Below are positions 1-10,814 of a stretch of 64,000 nt of DNA, piece by piece. Position numbers and translations under genes: made by a program. Source of the DNA: Silene latifolia (taxonomy: Eukaryota; Streptophyta; Magnoliopsida; Caryophyllales; Caryophyllaceae); NCBI RefSeq assembly GCF_048544455.1, contig NC_133538.1, forward strand, positions 454,659,311-454,723,310. Direction: 5' to 3'. The stretch's first letter is position 1; every line of letters begins with the position of its first letter. The notes beneath the pieces are model-generated. The model was not told the DNA's origin, made no database searches, and was given only the letters and a program-made list of their open reading frames with translations.

Positions 1-761
1 CGATTAAATAATATTAGTTGAGACAATTAATCATCAATTCGTAAATTGAATATAATAAGTTATATTTAATTAATGTATATAATGTTAGCTTGGACGAATT
101 AATATGTTAATTCGTAATTAAATGTAATCGGTTATATTTAATCAGCAAATGATAATTATACGATATTGTCATAATAAATTATTATTGACCCGTACTAATA
201 AATAAACCGCAAGCAGTTGTGTGTAGACTTGTTAATGCGGAATAATATAAATGAAAATTTATATTTAATACATTTTATACATTTTTGCATACTACCAAAA
301 TAAGTAGATTTAATCTCCTTATTTTTGGTAAGTAGATAAACCGAAAAAAAGAGAAAATAAATTCTCTTATTTCGGTCATATGGGCCAAGATTAGGAGAGA
401 ATATATCTCCTTCATTCACTCTTATTTCGGTTACATAAGAGGAGTGTAGAGATCATAATTCTAACCTAATTTTCTAACCTAGCCTCCTCTCATCAGAAAA
501 ACACAAAATAACCTAAAGGTTTTACAGAAAATTTGAGGGATCAATTCTAGCAAGAAGCAAGGGCATATCTCATATCGTCTTGGGTGCAACTGATAGGAGA
601 ATATCATTGCGATATTGTTCATAGGCCGAATTAGCTAGGACCGAAGGTTATTTCTAATTCTCTACCTTTTGTTTATGTAATTAATTTTATGACTAGCCTT
701 CATCATTATATATTCGTTATAATCCTTAATTTTAAGGGAAGTATACAGATAAATTCCCACA
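1..761 (+). repeat. Copia LTR, 3' part (Copia-1 family), cut by window edge
   Basis: This stretch is the reverse complement, with scattered differences, of the LTRs at 20571-21583 and 37115-38127. Shared blocks include the AT-rich segment around 1-160 and the end reading ACAGATAAATTCCCACA. In element orientation it ends with CA at 761. The usual initiator-Met primer site does not follow, so it is either the 3' LTR of a plus-strand copia element lying to the left or a solo LTR. It interrupts the Gypsy-1 5' LTR, which resumes at 762. The few short reading frames inside it are chance. Confidence 0.85.
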
Positions 762-1358
762 GTCACAAGGGGGATGTGCACATTAATTAGCCTTGGTTCG
801 CTTGTTGCGATGAGCGGGGATTTGATGACCACGTTGGGGTTTGGCATCGGTAGGGGTGGGTTACGTGTTGCGATAGGTAACCTGACAGGGCCTCGTTGCG
901 ATGAGAGCCAGTGGTACTATGGAGTTTGGAGATGGTGGATCTGATTGTGTATCTTATGTTGCATTTTATTTGTATGGTTGTAGTTGATTATGTAACTGTA
1001 CTGACCCTTCAATGTTTTCAAAACTGTGGTGATCCATTTGATATTTTCGGCAAATGGTGAGCATTAAGTCTAGCAGGTGTCGATGTTTGAGCTTGCTTGC
1101 GAGTTTGGATGGGATGACGTTGTAACTTACACTTTAGCTTTTGCTGTTGTTTAGTAGAGTATCATTTGGTATTTGAGGTGAGTTGTATTTTACTTTCATT
1201 TGAGATTTCGGTTGTATAACCTTAGTTAAACTTTATTGTTTACATTTCTTGTGTCATTATGGTATCTTTGATGCATACTACCTCGGGTAACCAAGATGGT
1301 AGTATTCTCATATGCTAAGTAGCCTTGGCAAGGCACGTTAGTAGATGGGGGTGTTACA
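762..1358 (+). repeat. Gypsy-1 5' LTR, 3' portion
   Basis: The segment resembles 45050-45645 and 10556-10798 in the same order: a GGATGTGCACATTAAT block, a CCTCGGG-AACC-AGATGGT block, and a terminal GGCACG...GGGGGTGTTACA. It ends with CA at 1358, just before a primer-binding site, which makes it a 5' LTR. Its upstream half has been displaced by the copia LTR ending at 761. Confidence 0.8.
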
Positions 1359-1361
1359 AAG

Positions 1362-1374
1362 TGGTATCAGAGCC
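1362..1374 (+). other. Primer-binding site, initiator tRNA-Met, Gypsy-1
   Basis: TGGTATCAGAGCC lies 3 bp after the LTR end. It is complementary to the 3' end of plant initiator tRNA-Met, which primes minus-strand synthesis. The same site recurs in Gypsy-2 and, inverted, in the copia elements. Confidence 0.88.
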
Positions 1375-2137
1375 ATGATTTTGGAATCTAAAACCAATTA
1401 ACCAATAAACGTAGGGCGTCTAATTAAAATGAACCCTGGGAAAAGTTGTTTGCAGCTACCGCAAAGATTTGGGAAACGTCCTAAATTCGCATTATGGCCC
1501 TTACGACTTCGAACATGTAACCACGGGGATGCGTTATGGGGATTGTTTGCATGTTGGTTTTGCTTTATATTTATCGTGTCATGTGTAACAATGTGATGGA
1601 TGAAATACCATGAGGTTGGTCTACATGGAATTTAAGTGAAGTGTTATAAAATGAGGTGGTTTATATGGTGAACGATTTTATATGAGCATTGAAGTGTTTA
1701 TTTCTGCATATATATCGAGTTAGGAACATGTGAAATAGGTTATATGGTATCTATGCTATTCGGGATAGCATGACTCGGCCGAGTGAGGCAGGGTACTCGA
1801 CCGATTTTACCAGGCACTCGACCGAGTGAGGTTTGTGTGACATTGGGGTGGCTTCTGGAAAGTAGACACTCGTCCGAGTAGATTAGACACTCGACCGAGT
1901 ATGGTGTAATCGACCGAGTGCATAGGGTACTCGACCAAAATCATCTGATGTGATTTTTAGGCCAGCTACTAGAGTGTGGGCACTCGGTCTAGTAACACGG
2001 GTACTCGACCGAGTGTCGCAAGTCACTCGTCCGAGTACCTCTTTGGGTGGTTGATATTTTGTTTTGAGCCGTAGACTATATGCTTAAATTTGTTTTGGTT
2101 ATTGAATCTCAAATTACCACCAAAGAAATCAGCGACC
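1375..2137 (+). other. Gypsy-1 untranslated leader
   Basis: Non-coding stretch between the primer site and gag. The first 150 bp match the Gypsy-2 leader from 10815 (for example TGAACCCGGG/TGAACCCTGGG, then AGTTGTTTG and GCTACCGCAAAG). Its second half carries the palindrome array listed separately. I see no supported reading frame. Confidence 0.75.
1773..2036. repeat. Array of about ten ACTCG-NN-CGAGT palindromes
   Basis: Variants of a 12-bp inverted repeat (ACTCGACCGAGT, ACTCGGCCGAGT, ACTCGTCCGAGT and decayed forms) occur about ten times in 264 bp, separated by unrelated spacers of differing length. The arms are ACTCG/CGAGT and the centre is two variable bases. It lies just upstream of gag, exactly as in Gypsy-2. 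Confidence 0.85.
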
Positions 2138-3020
2138 ATGGCTAGAGCCGCCAACATGACCGTCAAGGATATTGCACAGAAGATTGAGCAGAATGATGCG
2201 CTCACTAAGGCCTTGAAAAATGTGGGAGGGGAGCGAGAGGTAGTTGATTCATCCTTTGTAAGCACCGCTATCTCTCACCATCGTCCTACTACGTATGAAG
2301 GCACAGGAGCACCCAATCTGCTAGACTACTGGTTCCGTGAAATGGAGAGTATATTTAAGGTGGTTAACTACCCCAGAGACATTAAGGTGGATCAGGCTAT
2401 CTTTTATTTGAGAGGCCAAGCCGGGGGATGGTGGGCACAAGAAAAGGCAGATGCACAAGTTTTTTACAAAAATCGGGGTAAGTAGCGATTCCTTGGGAGA
2501 AGCTCAAAGTGGCGATGAGAAGTGAGTTTGTCCCGGAGCATGTTCGTAGCAATATGAGGGTTGAGTTAACTCCTTTTTTATGACCGAAAGCATGACGGTA
2601 TCCGAACACTACATTAAGTTTAATGAACTTGCCCGATATGCTGTGGATATGGAGATGAGTCAACAAAACTTAGCGCTCCATTTCGAAAAAGGGTTGACAC
2701 TGAGGATTATGGAAAGGTTACCAGTTGTGGGGATCACTGACTTGAAATATGTCTATGAAAGAGCCATGCATGTAGAGCGACTCGCTGATATGGCCAAGAA
2801 GGCTAAGGATAAAGTGAATGAGATGCGTAGGGCTTCTAATGAGGGTAGTGGCCAATCAAGCTACAAGCGTGGTAACTACAACCAGGATAAATCCTATTTG
2901 GGTGGAGCTGGCTTTAGTGGAGGGTCTCGGTATGGAGGGAAAGTTGGTCAGAGTACCAGTGATAGCACACACCTGCAATGCTTCAACTGTGGTAAGACTG
3001 GCCACAAGAGGTTCGAGTGA
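2138..3020 (+). pseudogene. gag: Gypsy-1 gag, broken
   Basis: Remnant of the capsid/nucleocapsid polyprotein of a Ty3/gypsy element. The start at 2138 matches the Gypsy-2 Gag start region. The first part (to a stop at 2483) carries the retrotransposon gag core with TTYEGTGAPNLLDYW and YLRGQAGGWW. After a frame change the second part (2580-3020) continues with HYIKFNELARYA and a CCHC zinc knuckle, CFNCGKTGHKRFE, whose last Cys is replaced by a stop. At least one nonsense change and one frameshift separate the parts. The gag relatedness and pol style suggest a Del/Tekay-like chromovirus, but the lineage is inferred. Confidence 0.85.
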
Positions 3021-3720
3021 AGGAGCTATGGAGGGGGAAGTTTCTAGCAACCCTATCAGGGGAACTACTCTCAAGCTCCAAATCAGAGTATGGCGAGTAA
3101 CCGACCGGTAGGGTCATGGAATAACTAGGGTGGGCAGAGCCACAACAATAGTGGCGGTTACAACCGCAATAGTGGATCCTATCAGCGCCTGAATAACAAT
3201 GGGAACCAGAATTAGGCGGCCAAATCTGAAGCATCGGCGAGTACGGTGCAAGGAAGTGGTCAGAAGAGTAGCGGAATGTTGTTTATGATGGACAAACAAG
3301 CGGCATAGGATGATGCTCAAGTCATCACGGGTACATTTCTGATTAATCATAAACCCACTTTTGTGTTATTTGATTCGAGTGCTACCCATTCCTTTGTGTC
3401 TAAGAGTCATGCATTAAAAATGGGTTTGGGGGAGTTTGAATTGGTAAAGATAATGTGTTCATACCATCGGGAGAGTCTATGTCATATCATAAGTTGTATA
3501 AAGAGGTGTCTATGGTGGTTGGGCCAGTAGAATTACAAGTTGACTTACTTAAGTTTCATAGAGATAGGTTTGAGGTCATTGTGGGGATGGATTGGTTTGG
3601 TAAGTATGAGGCTAAGATCGACTATTGTCAGAAAAAGGTCTATTTGAAGGGACCTAAGGGGATTAGAGTGTCGTATCGGGGGTTTGTGGTAAAACCCAAG
3701 GTTAAGGTGATTGCAGCTAT
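3021..3720 (+). pseudogene. Gypsy-1 protease region, broken
   Basis: Retropepsin-like aspartic protease remnant between the zinc knuckle and reverse transcriptase. The active-site segment reads VLFDSSATHSFVS near 3363-3400, with the usual DSGA changed to DSSA. The next block, from 3455, includes FEVIVGMDWFGKYEA and the conserved LKGPKG segment. The frame is interrupted by several stops between 3020 and 3455. Gypsy-2 carries the same domain at 12602-13195, with different lesions. Confidence 0.8.
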
Positions 3721-4500
3721 GATCTTAAAGTCATATTTAAGGAAGGGATGTCCCATGATTCTTTGCCATGTGAGAGATACTCACGTGGAGGAGCCATCAG
3801 CAGCAGATATACCGATCGTGGGGGAATTCGAGGATGTCTTTCCAGAAGAGATACCGGGATTATCTCCTATGAGAGACATTGACTTCAGTTTGGAGCTTAA
3901 ACCGGGAATGAGACCTATATCTAAGGCCCCTTAACTTTAGGGACCGAAATAATTGGAAGAGTTGAAGAAATAGTTGAATGAATTGCTAGATAAGGGGTAC
4001 ACCAGACCTAGTGTATTACCTTGGGGCGCGCCGGTGTTGTTTGTGAAGAAGAGAGACGACAACTTGAGATTATGCATCGACTATAGAGAACTAAATCATA
4101 TTACCGTGAAGAATAGGTACCCTTTGCCGAGGATTGATGATCTGTTTGACCAGTTGAGTGGTGCTGGGATGTTTTCAAAGATTGATCTAATATCGAGGTA
4201 CCACCAATTGAAGATTAAGGATGAAGATATTCCTAAGCCAGCTTTTCGGTCGCGGTATGGTCACTATGAGTATGTGGTGATGCCATTTTGGTTGACAAAT
4301 GCGCCAACAGTGTTTATGGATCTTATGAATCGGGTCTTTAATACATTTTTGGATAGGTTCGTGGTGGTTATCATTTATGATATCTTGGTCTATTCCAAGA
4401 CTAAGGAGGAGAACGAGGAGCATTTGAGATTAGTATTGCAAACTTTACAAGATAACCAGCTATATGCTAAATTGTCTAAGTGTGAGTTCTGGTTGTAAAA
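3721..4500 (+). pseudogene. Gypsy-1 reverse transcriptase, broken
   Basis: Remnant of the Ty3/gypsy polymerase domain. The approach segment is at about 3790-3934 (EFEDVFPEEIPGL, then ELKPGMRPISKAP and a stop). The palm follows from 3974 with [34 protein letters not shown] (first catalytic Asp present) and [20 protein letters not shown]. The catalytic box that should read FIDDILVYS is IIYDILVYS, so one of the paired aspartates is lost. The frame stops at 4498 inside KCEFWL. The copy could not be active. Confidence 0.9.
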
Positions 4501-5190
4501 GGTGGGTTTTCTATGCCATGTGATTTCTTAAGATGGTGTAGTTGTGGATCCGAGTAAGATTGAAGTGGTGTCAAACAGGGAAGCACCGAAGAATGTGGCT
4601 AAAATTCGGAGTTTCTTGGGTTTGGCCAAGTGTTACAGACGATTTGTGAAAGACTTTTCCAAGATTGCCCGACCTATGACATCATTAATGAGGAAGGAGA
4701 ATAGATTTCCTGGGATGAGAGTTGTGAGACGGCATTCCAAACCTTAAAGGAACGTTTGACTACAACTCTTGTTTTAGCTTTACCAGAGGGGAGTGAGAAC
4801 TTCGAGGTTTATACTGACGCTTCGGAGAATGGTTTGGGTTATGTCTTAATGCGGAACGGGAGGGTGATTGATTATGCATCGAGACAACTGAAATCATATG
4901 AAGACAACTATCCTACTCACGATCTAGAGGTAGGTGCGGTTGTTTTTTCTATGAAGATTTGGAGACACTACCTATATCGGGAGACCTTTAAACTGTTTTT
5001 GGATCACAAAAGCCTAAAGTATATCTACACCCAAAGGGAGCTGAATACGCGATAGAGGAGATGGATGGAATTGATAGGTGACTATGACATGGAGATTTTC
5101 TATCACAAAGGAAAGGGTAATGTGGTAGCTGACGCATTGAGTAGGAAGAGTGTGCATTCATTATGGATTGCTATGTCTTTGATGAAGTTG
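4501..5190 (+). pseudogene. Gypsy-1 RNase H region, broken
   Basis: Continuation of pol with several frame breaks. At 4544-4747 lies the RT connection (FLGLAKCYRRFVKDFSKIA). At 4756-5055 lies the RNase H domain, with [14 protein letters not shown] (catalytic Asp in TDAS), [20 protein letters not shown] and [14 protein letters not shown] stop at 5053 precedes 5065-5190, where DYDMEIFYHKGKGNVVADALSR gives the last conserved block. The order is that of Ty3/gypsy pol. Confidence 0.88.
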
Positions 5191-6308
5191 AAAGATGAGT
5201 TAGAAAGGATGGGAATCCACATGATCCGGAAGGGCGATGCTATTAGTGACTTAAATATGGAACCCGAGCTTTATGATGATATTAGGAAAAAACACTTGCT
5301 TGATCCTAAAATCCAAGAGTGGAAGGGAGAGGAGGAAAAGGGTACTACATCGAGATTTTCGATCCACGCGGGCGGGAGTGTACGGTTTGATAAAAGATGG
5401 TGTGTGCAAAGATGATGAGCGGAAAAGATGATCATGACTGAGGCTCATTGCACTCCTTATTCATTGCATACATGAGGTGACAAGCTATATAAAGATTTGA
5501 AGGAAACCATTTGGTGGCCGAGGATGAAGAAGGATGTAGCAGATTGTGTTGCTCGGTGTTTAACTTACCAGAGAGTCAAGGGGGAACAACGAAGGCCACA
5601 AGGTAAGATTCAGTCACTTGAGGTACCGAAATGGAAGTGGAAGTCGATATCTATGGACTTCATTGTGGGACTACCAAGGGCACAACGAGGTAACAACATG
5701 ATTTGGGTGATTGTTGATCGGTTGACTAAATCAGCCCATTTCATTCCCATGAAAGACACATGGAATAAGATCGAGTTGGCAACAACTTATAAGAATAATG
5801 TGGTGAAGTTAGATGTGGTACCAAAAGATATTGTGTCGGACCGTGATACCTGGTTTATTTCATGGTTTTGGCAAGAGTTGCAGGACTTGATGGGGACCAC
5901 ATAGTACAACCTTTAACCCAACGACAGATGGGCAAAATGAGAGAACCATTAAGACTTTAGAGGATATGTTACGAGCTTGTGTGATGGAATTCGATGGTAG
6001 TTGGGAAGATCTACTTGATTTAATTGAGTTCTCTTACAATAACAGCTATCATACGAGTATTGGGATGACACCTTTCAAGGCGTTTTATGGGAGGATGTGT
6101 AGGAGCCCAGTGTCTTGGGATGTTAGCTTGGAAGTTGTGGTTTTAGGACCGCAGATGGTACAAGACATGAATGAACAAGTTCACTTGATTCGACAAAAAA
6201 TGAAAGCAGTGCAGCACCGACAAAAGTGCTATCCATATTTATATCGTCGGGATATTGAGTTTCAGGTAGGTGACAAAGTTCTTTTGAAGGTGTCACCTAT
6301 GCGTCGGG
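5191..6308 (+). pseudogene. Gypsy-1 integrase, broken and truncated
   Basis: Integrase remnant. The zinc-binding HHCC domain spans about 5430-5590 but its second Cys is Tyr (CLTYQRVKG). Catalytic core residues are recognisable: Asp in SMDFIVGLP (about 5655), Asp in IVSDRDTWF (about 5830) and Glu in NERTIKTLEDML (about 5940). A frameshift lies between 5904 and 5966. The C-terminal GPQMVQDMNEQVHLIRQKMKA and VGDKVLLKVSPMRR blocks are typical of Del/Tekay-like elements. Homology stops near 6308-6318, so any chromodomain and the 3' LTR are missing and AT-rich Helitron-like DNA follows. Confidence 0.87.
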
Positions 6309-6678
6309 ATAAATGCATCATAAATCTCAGTAAATATTAATTATGATTTAATAAATTTTTATTATAAAATTACATTAAATAATTACATTGATTTGATTCT
6401 AAATTTATTAAAAAAATATTTTGGTAAAAATTCTAAATTGTAAATAAAAACGTTCATTGCGAAAAATGCTTTCAATCTACAATTTTTATCATATTTATTA
6501 ACATATTTTGATATGTAGAGATGATTAACGTGAGTATCTCACAATATTAAATACATATGAGTTTTTAAGAGGTTTAAATATTGTGATAACGAGTATGTAT
6601 GTATGTACACAGTGATCACGAGTGAGTTTGAATAATTAAAAGAAAAGTAATGATTATTAAGTAATATAATATTATATA

Positions 6679-7051
6679 GGTTTTTTCTATATGGTACCCC
6701 GTATTTTTCACATTCTACGTGGTACCCATAAATTTTTGTAAATATAAGTGGTATCCCAAAATTTAGTAAAATGTTCCTAAAATACCCAAATTACTAAAAA
6801 TCACGTTTTTAATATGTTAAATTTTGTAAAGAAAATATGTTTACAATTGAGTAGACGGTGTTTATGTAAATGACATGACAGATTATTGCCAAAAAAAACC
6901 AATAAAAAATGTATAAATTAAACATTTTAAAGAGGCGGATTAGAGCACTTTGGGTATCTTAAGATGTTTTCATTATTTTTAGGGGTACCACTTGTATTTT
7001 GAAAAGCAAGGGGTATCATATAGAATTCGAATAAATACAAGGGTATCATGT
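6679..7051. mobile_element. Mutator-like MITE, 373 bp
   Basis: Long imperfect terminal inverted repeats start with GGTTTTTTCTATATGGTACC on the left and, read inverted from the right, GGGTTTTTCTACATGATACC. Homology extends roughly 100 bp into each end, with repeated GGTACC/GGTATC blocks. The flanks are identical 9-bp direct repeats TATTATATA (6670-6678 and 7052-7060). A 9-bp duplication is characteristic of Mutator-like transposition. No coding capacity is seen. Confidence 0.75.
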
Positions 7052-7793
7052 AGAAAAACCCTATTATATATATAAATAACATGAAAATGTAGAAAACACA
7101 TTATATTTTCCTTTAATATCTTCAGTTTAATATGTATACGTCAAGAATAAAACATTGATTATGACTAACTAGATATTACTTTTAGTTAAATATTTTATAT
7201 GTTATCTTATAAAAATGATATTTAAGAAATTTCAACCTATTTTATTTACGGGTAAACTTTAAAACATCATTATATATAGTTGTTAAAAAAACAAAAGGTG
7301 CAAATTTCATATAGATATGGTCGACACATAGCACATGTGAGACACAACCAAAACATTTGATTAAGTTTAGTTTGGACCGTATATATTTGATATATAAATA
7401 TCAAACGTTATACACTGAAAATTAAAAATTGCATAAAATAATATTCACATCGTTTTGAACAAATATTTTAACTAATTTGGAACATAATGTATCGTGAAAT
7501 GATATAATTTAATAACTTAATGTTGATTGTTGCATAATTCGAATATAGTTTATTTTAATTAATATGATATTTTATCATTACATTTTTTTGTAAAACGTTG
7601 ATCATGCGCAATTAACTAAAACTTATTAGTTTTAATTAAAATTATACGTATTTTATTTTAAAACACTCAACTCAAACCTAATATAATAGAATTTGAGAAA
7701 AAAAAATTATTTTTACTGATAGGTAAAATAATAAAGGTTATATATGAATTATATTATTTTTCTTAGATTATAATAATAGAATTTTAAAATAGA

Positions 7794-7820
7794 CCGCGCG
7801 AAGCGCGGGATACCACCTAG
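7794..7820 (+). terminator. Helitron 3' hairpin and CTAG terminus
   Basis: A 6-bp GC stem (7794-7799 with 7803-7808) and a 3-nt loop are followed 8 bp later by CTAG with T next. This is the replication-termination signal of rolling-circle Helitrons. Confidence 0.8.
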
Positions 7821-9001
7821 TATTAAAATAAATGCAGAGCAACAATAATACATTCCTAGTATGGCTTTCCAAAAATAGAAAATCAAATAATCTATTACAT
7901 ATTCGGAAGCCAACTCCATTAGTCCCTTGAATCTTCAAGTGGCACGCCTCCCAAGAACAACGTCTTTGTCGGAACACCTTTCCGAATGGCATCGTCTCGA
8001 AGGAACTCCATGATTACAAATAATAATAAAAATACAAAGCTATTCCTATTATACATTTGTAATATGAAAAACTAGTAAAAAATAAAGTGATACGAGATCA
8101 CATTAAATTACAACCGAATCAATATTCCCTTTCATTACGGGTAATATCGATTAAAACTAAGGCCATACTAAGATAAAATTACATAATTCAAAATTATATA
8201 AATAAAAATGACATTCAACAATTGAAATATGCAGCATTATAATATGTGTCTATCATGCCAAATTATGAGCCAAATCGCCCTATTTAACTTATATCGATTA
8301 TATAACCCGATTTTATGGAAATGCGTGATAATAACTTATTAAAATCACAAATGAATAATTAAATCAAATTTAAGCTCAAGTTAATTATCCTAACATTCTT
8401 AGGACTCAAAAATTAGTCATCAATCAATTTTTGACAATAATTCAACTTGATTTAATTTTATGATCATATTTGACCTTAAAATCATAATATTTATGAAATA
8501 AATCCAAATTAAATTACAATAATTTTGAAATTTGAATTTTAAATATTTTGAACATTCTGGAATATATCCATGACACTCATAATGTCAAATATCATGTTTT
8601 ATATTTTCGAATTTATTTTGAGAAAAATATAGTTGCGATTTATCGGTTTTATCAAAAAAAACATCTAAAGTATACAAAAATTAATCCAATAAATTTTACA
8701 ACTTTAGATCTGATAAGTGCGATAAATTTATGCCATTTTTATTCTAAAAATCCATAAATCATGCTAAATGAATCAAGTTAATTTCAAATTTTACACACAG
8801 TGAGTAAAACATGTATGTGTTAACATATTAAAATTTCATGGAATGATTCGAAGTTTAACTATATTTAACCATTTTACCTCCATTTAATCCATTTTTATCT
8901 CATAAAAATCATAAATCATGCAATATTAATCACATTAATACGAACTTTTACCTACAATAAGTAAAATATGCATGTGAGGTCATATAAAATATACATCCTA
9001 T
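7821..9001 (-). repeat. Copia-3 leader fragment
   Basis: Inverted relative of the untranslated leader of Copia-2. The block around 7885-7985 (CATATTCGGAAGCCAACTCC, then TAGTCCCTTGAA) matches the reverse complement of 25490-25570. The block around 8545-8600 (AACATTCTGG then CATGACACTCATAATGT) matches the reverse complement of 24850-24890. It is AT-rich and non-coding. The element is cut on the left by the Helitron end at 7820, so its gag and pol are missing. Confidence 0.8.
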
Positions 9002-9013
9002 GCTCTGATACCA
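9002..9013 (-). other. Primer-binding site, initiator tRNA-Met, Copia-3
   Basis: GCTCTGATACCA is the reverse complement of the initiator-Met primer site TGGTATCAGAGC. It shows that the LTR to its right is the 5' LTR of a minus-strand copia element. Confidence 0.85.
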
Positions 9014-10555
9014 ATTTTTAGGTTCATATACCTATTATTAGACTCTTCTAATAGTGAACTAATTAACTTTTTAATATGTGTTCTTTAGATCTAGTGCATG
9101 CATAACTAAATAAGAGATTAATAAGAAAAACAATGTCCCTTAAATTGTTATATGGTTCGAAAATTTGGGCACAAATAAGGTCACCTTCCTTATTTGTTCT
9201 TCAGCTTATATGTAATGGATGATCCTCCAAAATCCCAATGTAGTGATCCTCCTTTGATTGCACCCAAGACAAGTCCCTTAAACTATTATTTTAATTAACT
9301 AGATTAATATAGTAGTATCCTTAAATTAATTCTAATAATATACTTATTACTACAATAGTAATCTTATATTGTGATTAGAATTTTTGATGAACAATATTCA
9401 TGTAATCTAAAACAAGTTTTAGAGAGAAATGAGAGAGTTGAGTAAAAATGCATGTGGAATGAATGAATAATAGAGTGATGTAAAAATGAGAACAAATTCT
9501 CATTATAGAGGAGGAAGGGGCCGGCTAGCATAAGGCCAAAATGACATCTTGCTTTTACTTTTTCACTTCTCCAAATTGTAGGCATGTAAGACTACTTAGT
9601 ATAGGCATGATTATTTAATTTTATCACATAAAATAATATAATCCATTAACCCACTACAATCCCTCCATTTCGGTACATATGTATAAAATGGACTACCATT
9701 TTATTTTGTCAATTTGTCACTTGTCACACAATATGTCAGATGTAGTATGTTATATGTTACTTCCTCTGCTCCATTAGATTGTTTACATTTGCTTTTTGGG
9801 CACTATTCATAAGTGAGAAGAATCTTCAATACAACTTCTAATGTATAACATATAAGATAGCCATGTGAGATCTTGTTTAAATTGTCTTACTGAGAGCATT
9901 ATGAATATCAAATTTTTATAATTTTTAATGATATGTAACTAAAGATATAAGCAAAAGAAAACAAGCATTGGCATAGGTGCATAAAGCAAACGTAAACTAT
10001 CATATGGAACGGAGGAAGTATTAATTAATTTAATGCATATTTATCAAATAAATATGATTTTATAAATAATTAAATTACATACTACAAATTGACTAGTGAT
10101 TCTTGATCACATATATAAAATGAGTCATATAATTATAATTCACAACATATTATAATTATAATTAATCATTTATTCTTATCTCAATTGTTTCATAAACAAT
10201 AATCAATTTTAGTAATAAATTATTTTAATTACTATAAAATAAATCTTATTTAATCAAATTACAATAAGATATAAATATTCTCTCTCACATTGAATTGTTC
10301 AATTTTAAGGAATTGATTAACTTGTATCGCCATACAATTAATCAATTTGTCTATTAAGGGAATTGTCCTTTAGGTGTGACCTTAAGAGATCAACTGATCA
10401 CCACTCTCAAACGACATTAATGTCAAACTCTAGTTCGCCAATCATTACTGATTAATGTTGATCAGTTGACTATATAAATGAATCATCCCTTACGTATTCT
10501 TAATTTGAGATTTAAACATGTGATCGCGCTATTGTTTAGGACACATACTCCAACA
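9014..10555 (-). repeat. Copia-3 5' LTR (minus strand), with MITE insertion
   Basis: The right end reads ACACATACTCCAACA, so in element orientation it starts TGTTGGAGTATGTGTCCT, closely matching the starts of the Copia-1 and Copia-2 LTRs. A block near 10368-10410 (TTTAGGTGTGACCTTAAGAG, then ATCAACTGATCACC) is shared with both. The left boundary next to the primer site is not sharp. The LTR includes a Stowaway-like MITE and interrupts the Gypsy-2 LTR, which resumes at 10556. I see no supported reading frame. Confidence 0.8.
9760..10018. mobile_element. Stowaway-like MITE, 259 bp
   Basis: Terminal inverted repeats begin CTTCCTCTGCTCC on the left and, inverted from the right, CTTCCTCCGTTCC. These are close to the canonical Stowaway terminus CTCCCTCCGTTCC. 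Complementarity continues for about 30 bp (GATTGTTTACATTTGC and its counterpart). The element is flanked by TA, the Tc1/mariner target duplication, and is non-coding. Confidence 0.8.
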
Positions 10556-10798
10556 GAGGCATCACCAGTTTCTCTAGCTTCCATTGACAGTTTACATTTT
10601 AGCTCTTTTGACAGTTTGGTTTTAAATGTTTGAGTTTATTTTTAGTTGTATTTTATACTTAAAACACTTTTGGCATTTATATAATAATCGTTCTTTGATG
10701 GTCAATTTGATATACTCTACCTCGGGAAACCGAGATGTTAGCACCTTGATATGCTAGGGTGATCCTTGGTAAGGCACCTTGGTGTATTGAGGTGTTAT
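10556..10798 (+). repeat. Gypsy-2 5' LTR, terminal fragment
   Basis: Resembles the last part of the Gypsy-1 LTR: CTACCTCGGGAAACCGAGATG, then TATGCTAGGGTGATCCTTGG, ending GAGGTGTTATA. Its upstream part is displaced by the Copia-3 LTR. Confidence 0.8.
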
Positions 10799-10802
10799 AA
10801 AG

Positions 10803-10814
10803 TGGTATCAGAGC
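10803..10814 (+). other. Primer-binding site, initiator tRNA-Met, Gypsy-2
   Basis: TGGTATCAGAGC lies a few bases after the LTR end, as in Gypsy-1. The following bases (GACG instead of CATG) differ slightly. Confidence 0.85.

Larger units (their letters stand above)
6318..7820 (+). mobile_element. Helitron-like element (3' end clear, 5' end uncertain)
   Basis: The right end has the classic plant Helitron terminus: a GC hairpin CCGCGC-GAA-GCGCGG (7794-7808), 8 bp, then CTAG (7817-7820) followed by T. The body is AT-rich, without a Rep/helicase reading frame, so it would be non-autonomous. The 5' TC terminus is not certain; a candidate is the TCTCAGTAAAT near 6334. The left flank is Gypsy-1 integrase but the right flank is copia leader, so a deletion or older rearrangement is involved. 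A Mutator-like MITE sits inside. Confidence 0.7.

Noticed and set aside
1362..1374. tRNA-like sequences at primer sites considered as tRNA genes
   Set aside because: Only the 12-18 bases complementary to a tRNA 3' end are present; no cloverleaf or flanking tRNA sequence.
1773..2036. Palindromic repeat array considered as a CRISPR array
   Set aside because: Spacing is irregular, units are 12 bp and near-palindromic, there is no leader or cas gene, and the context is a plant retrotransposon.
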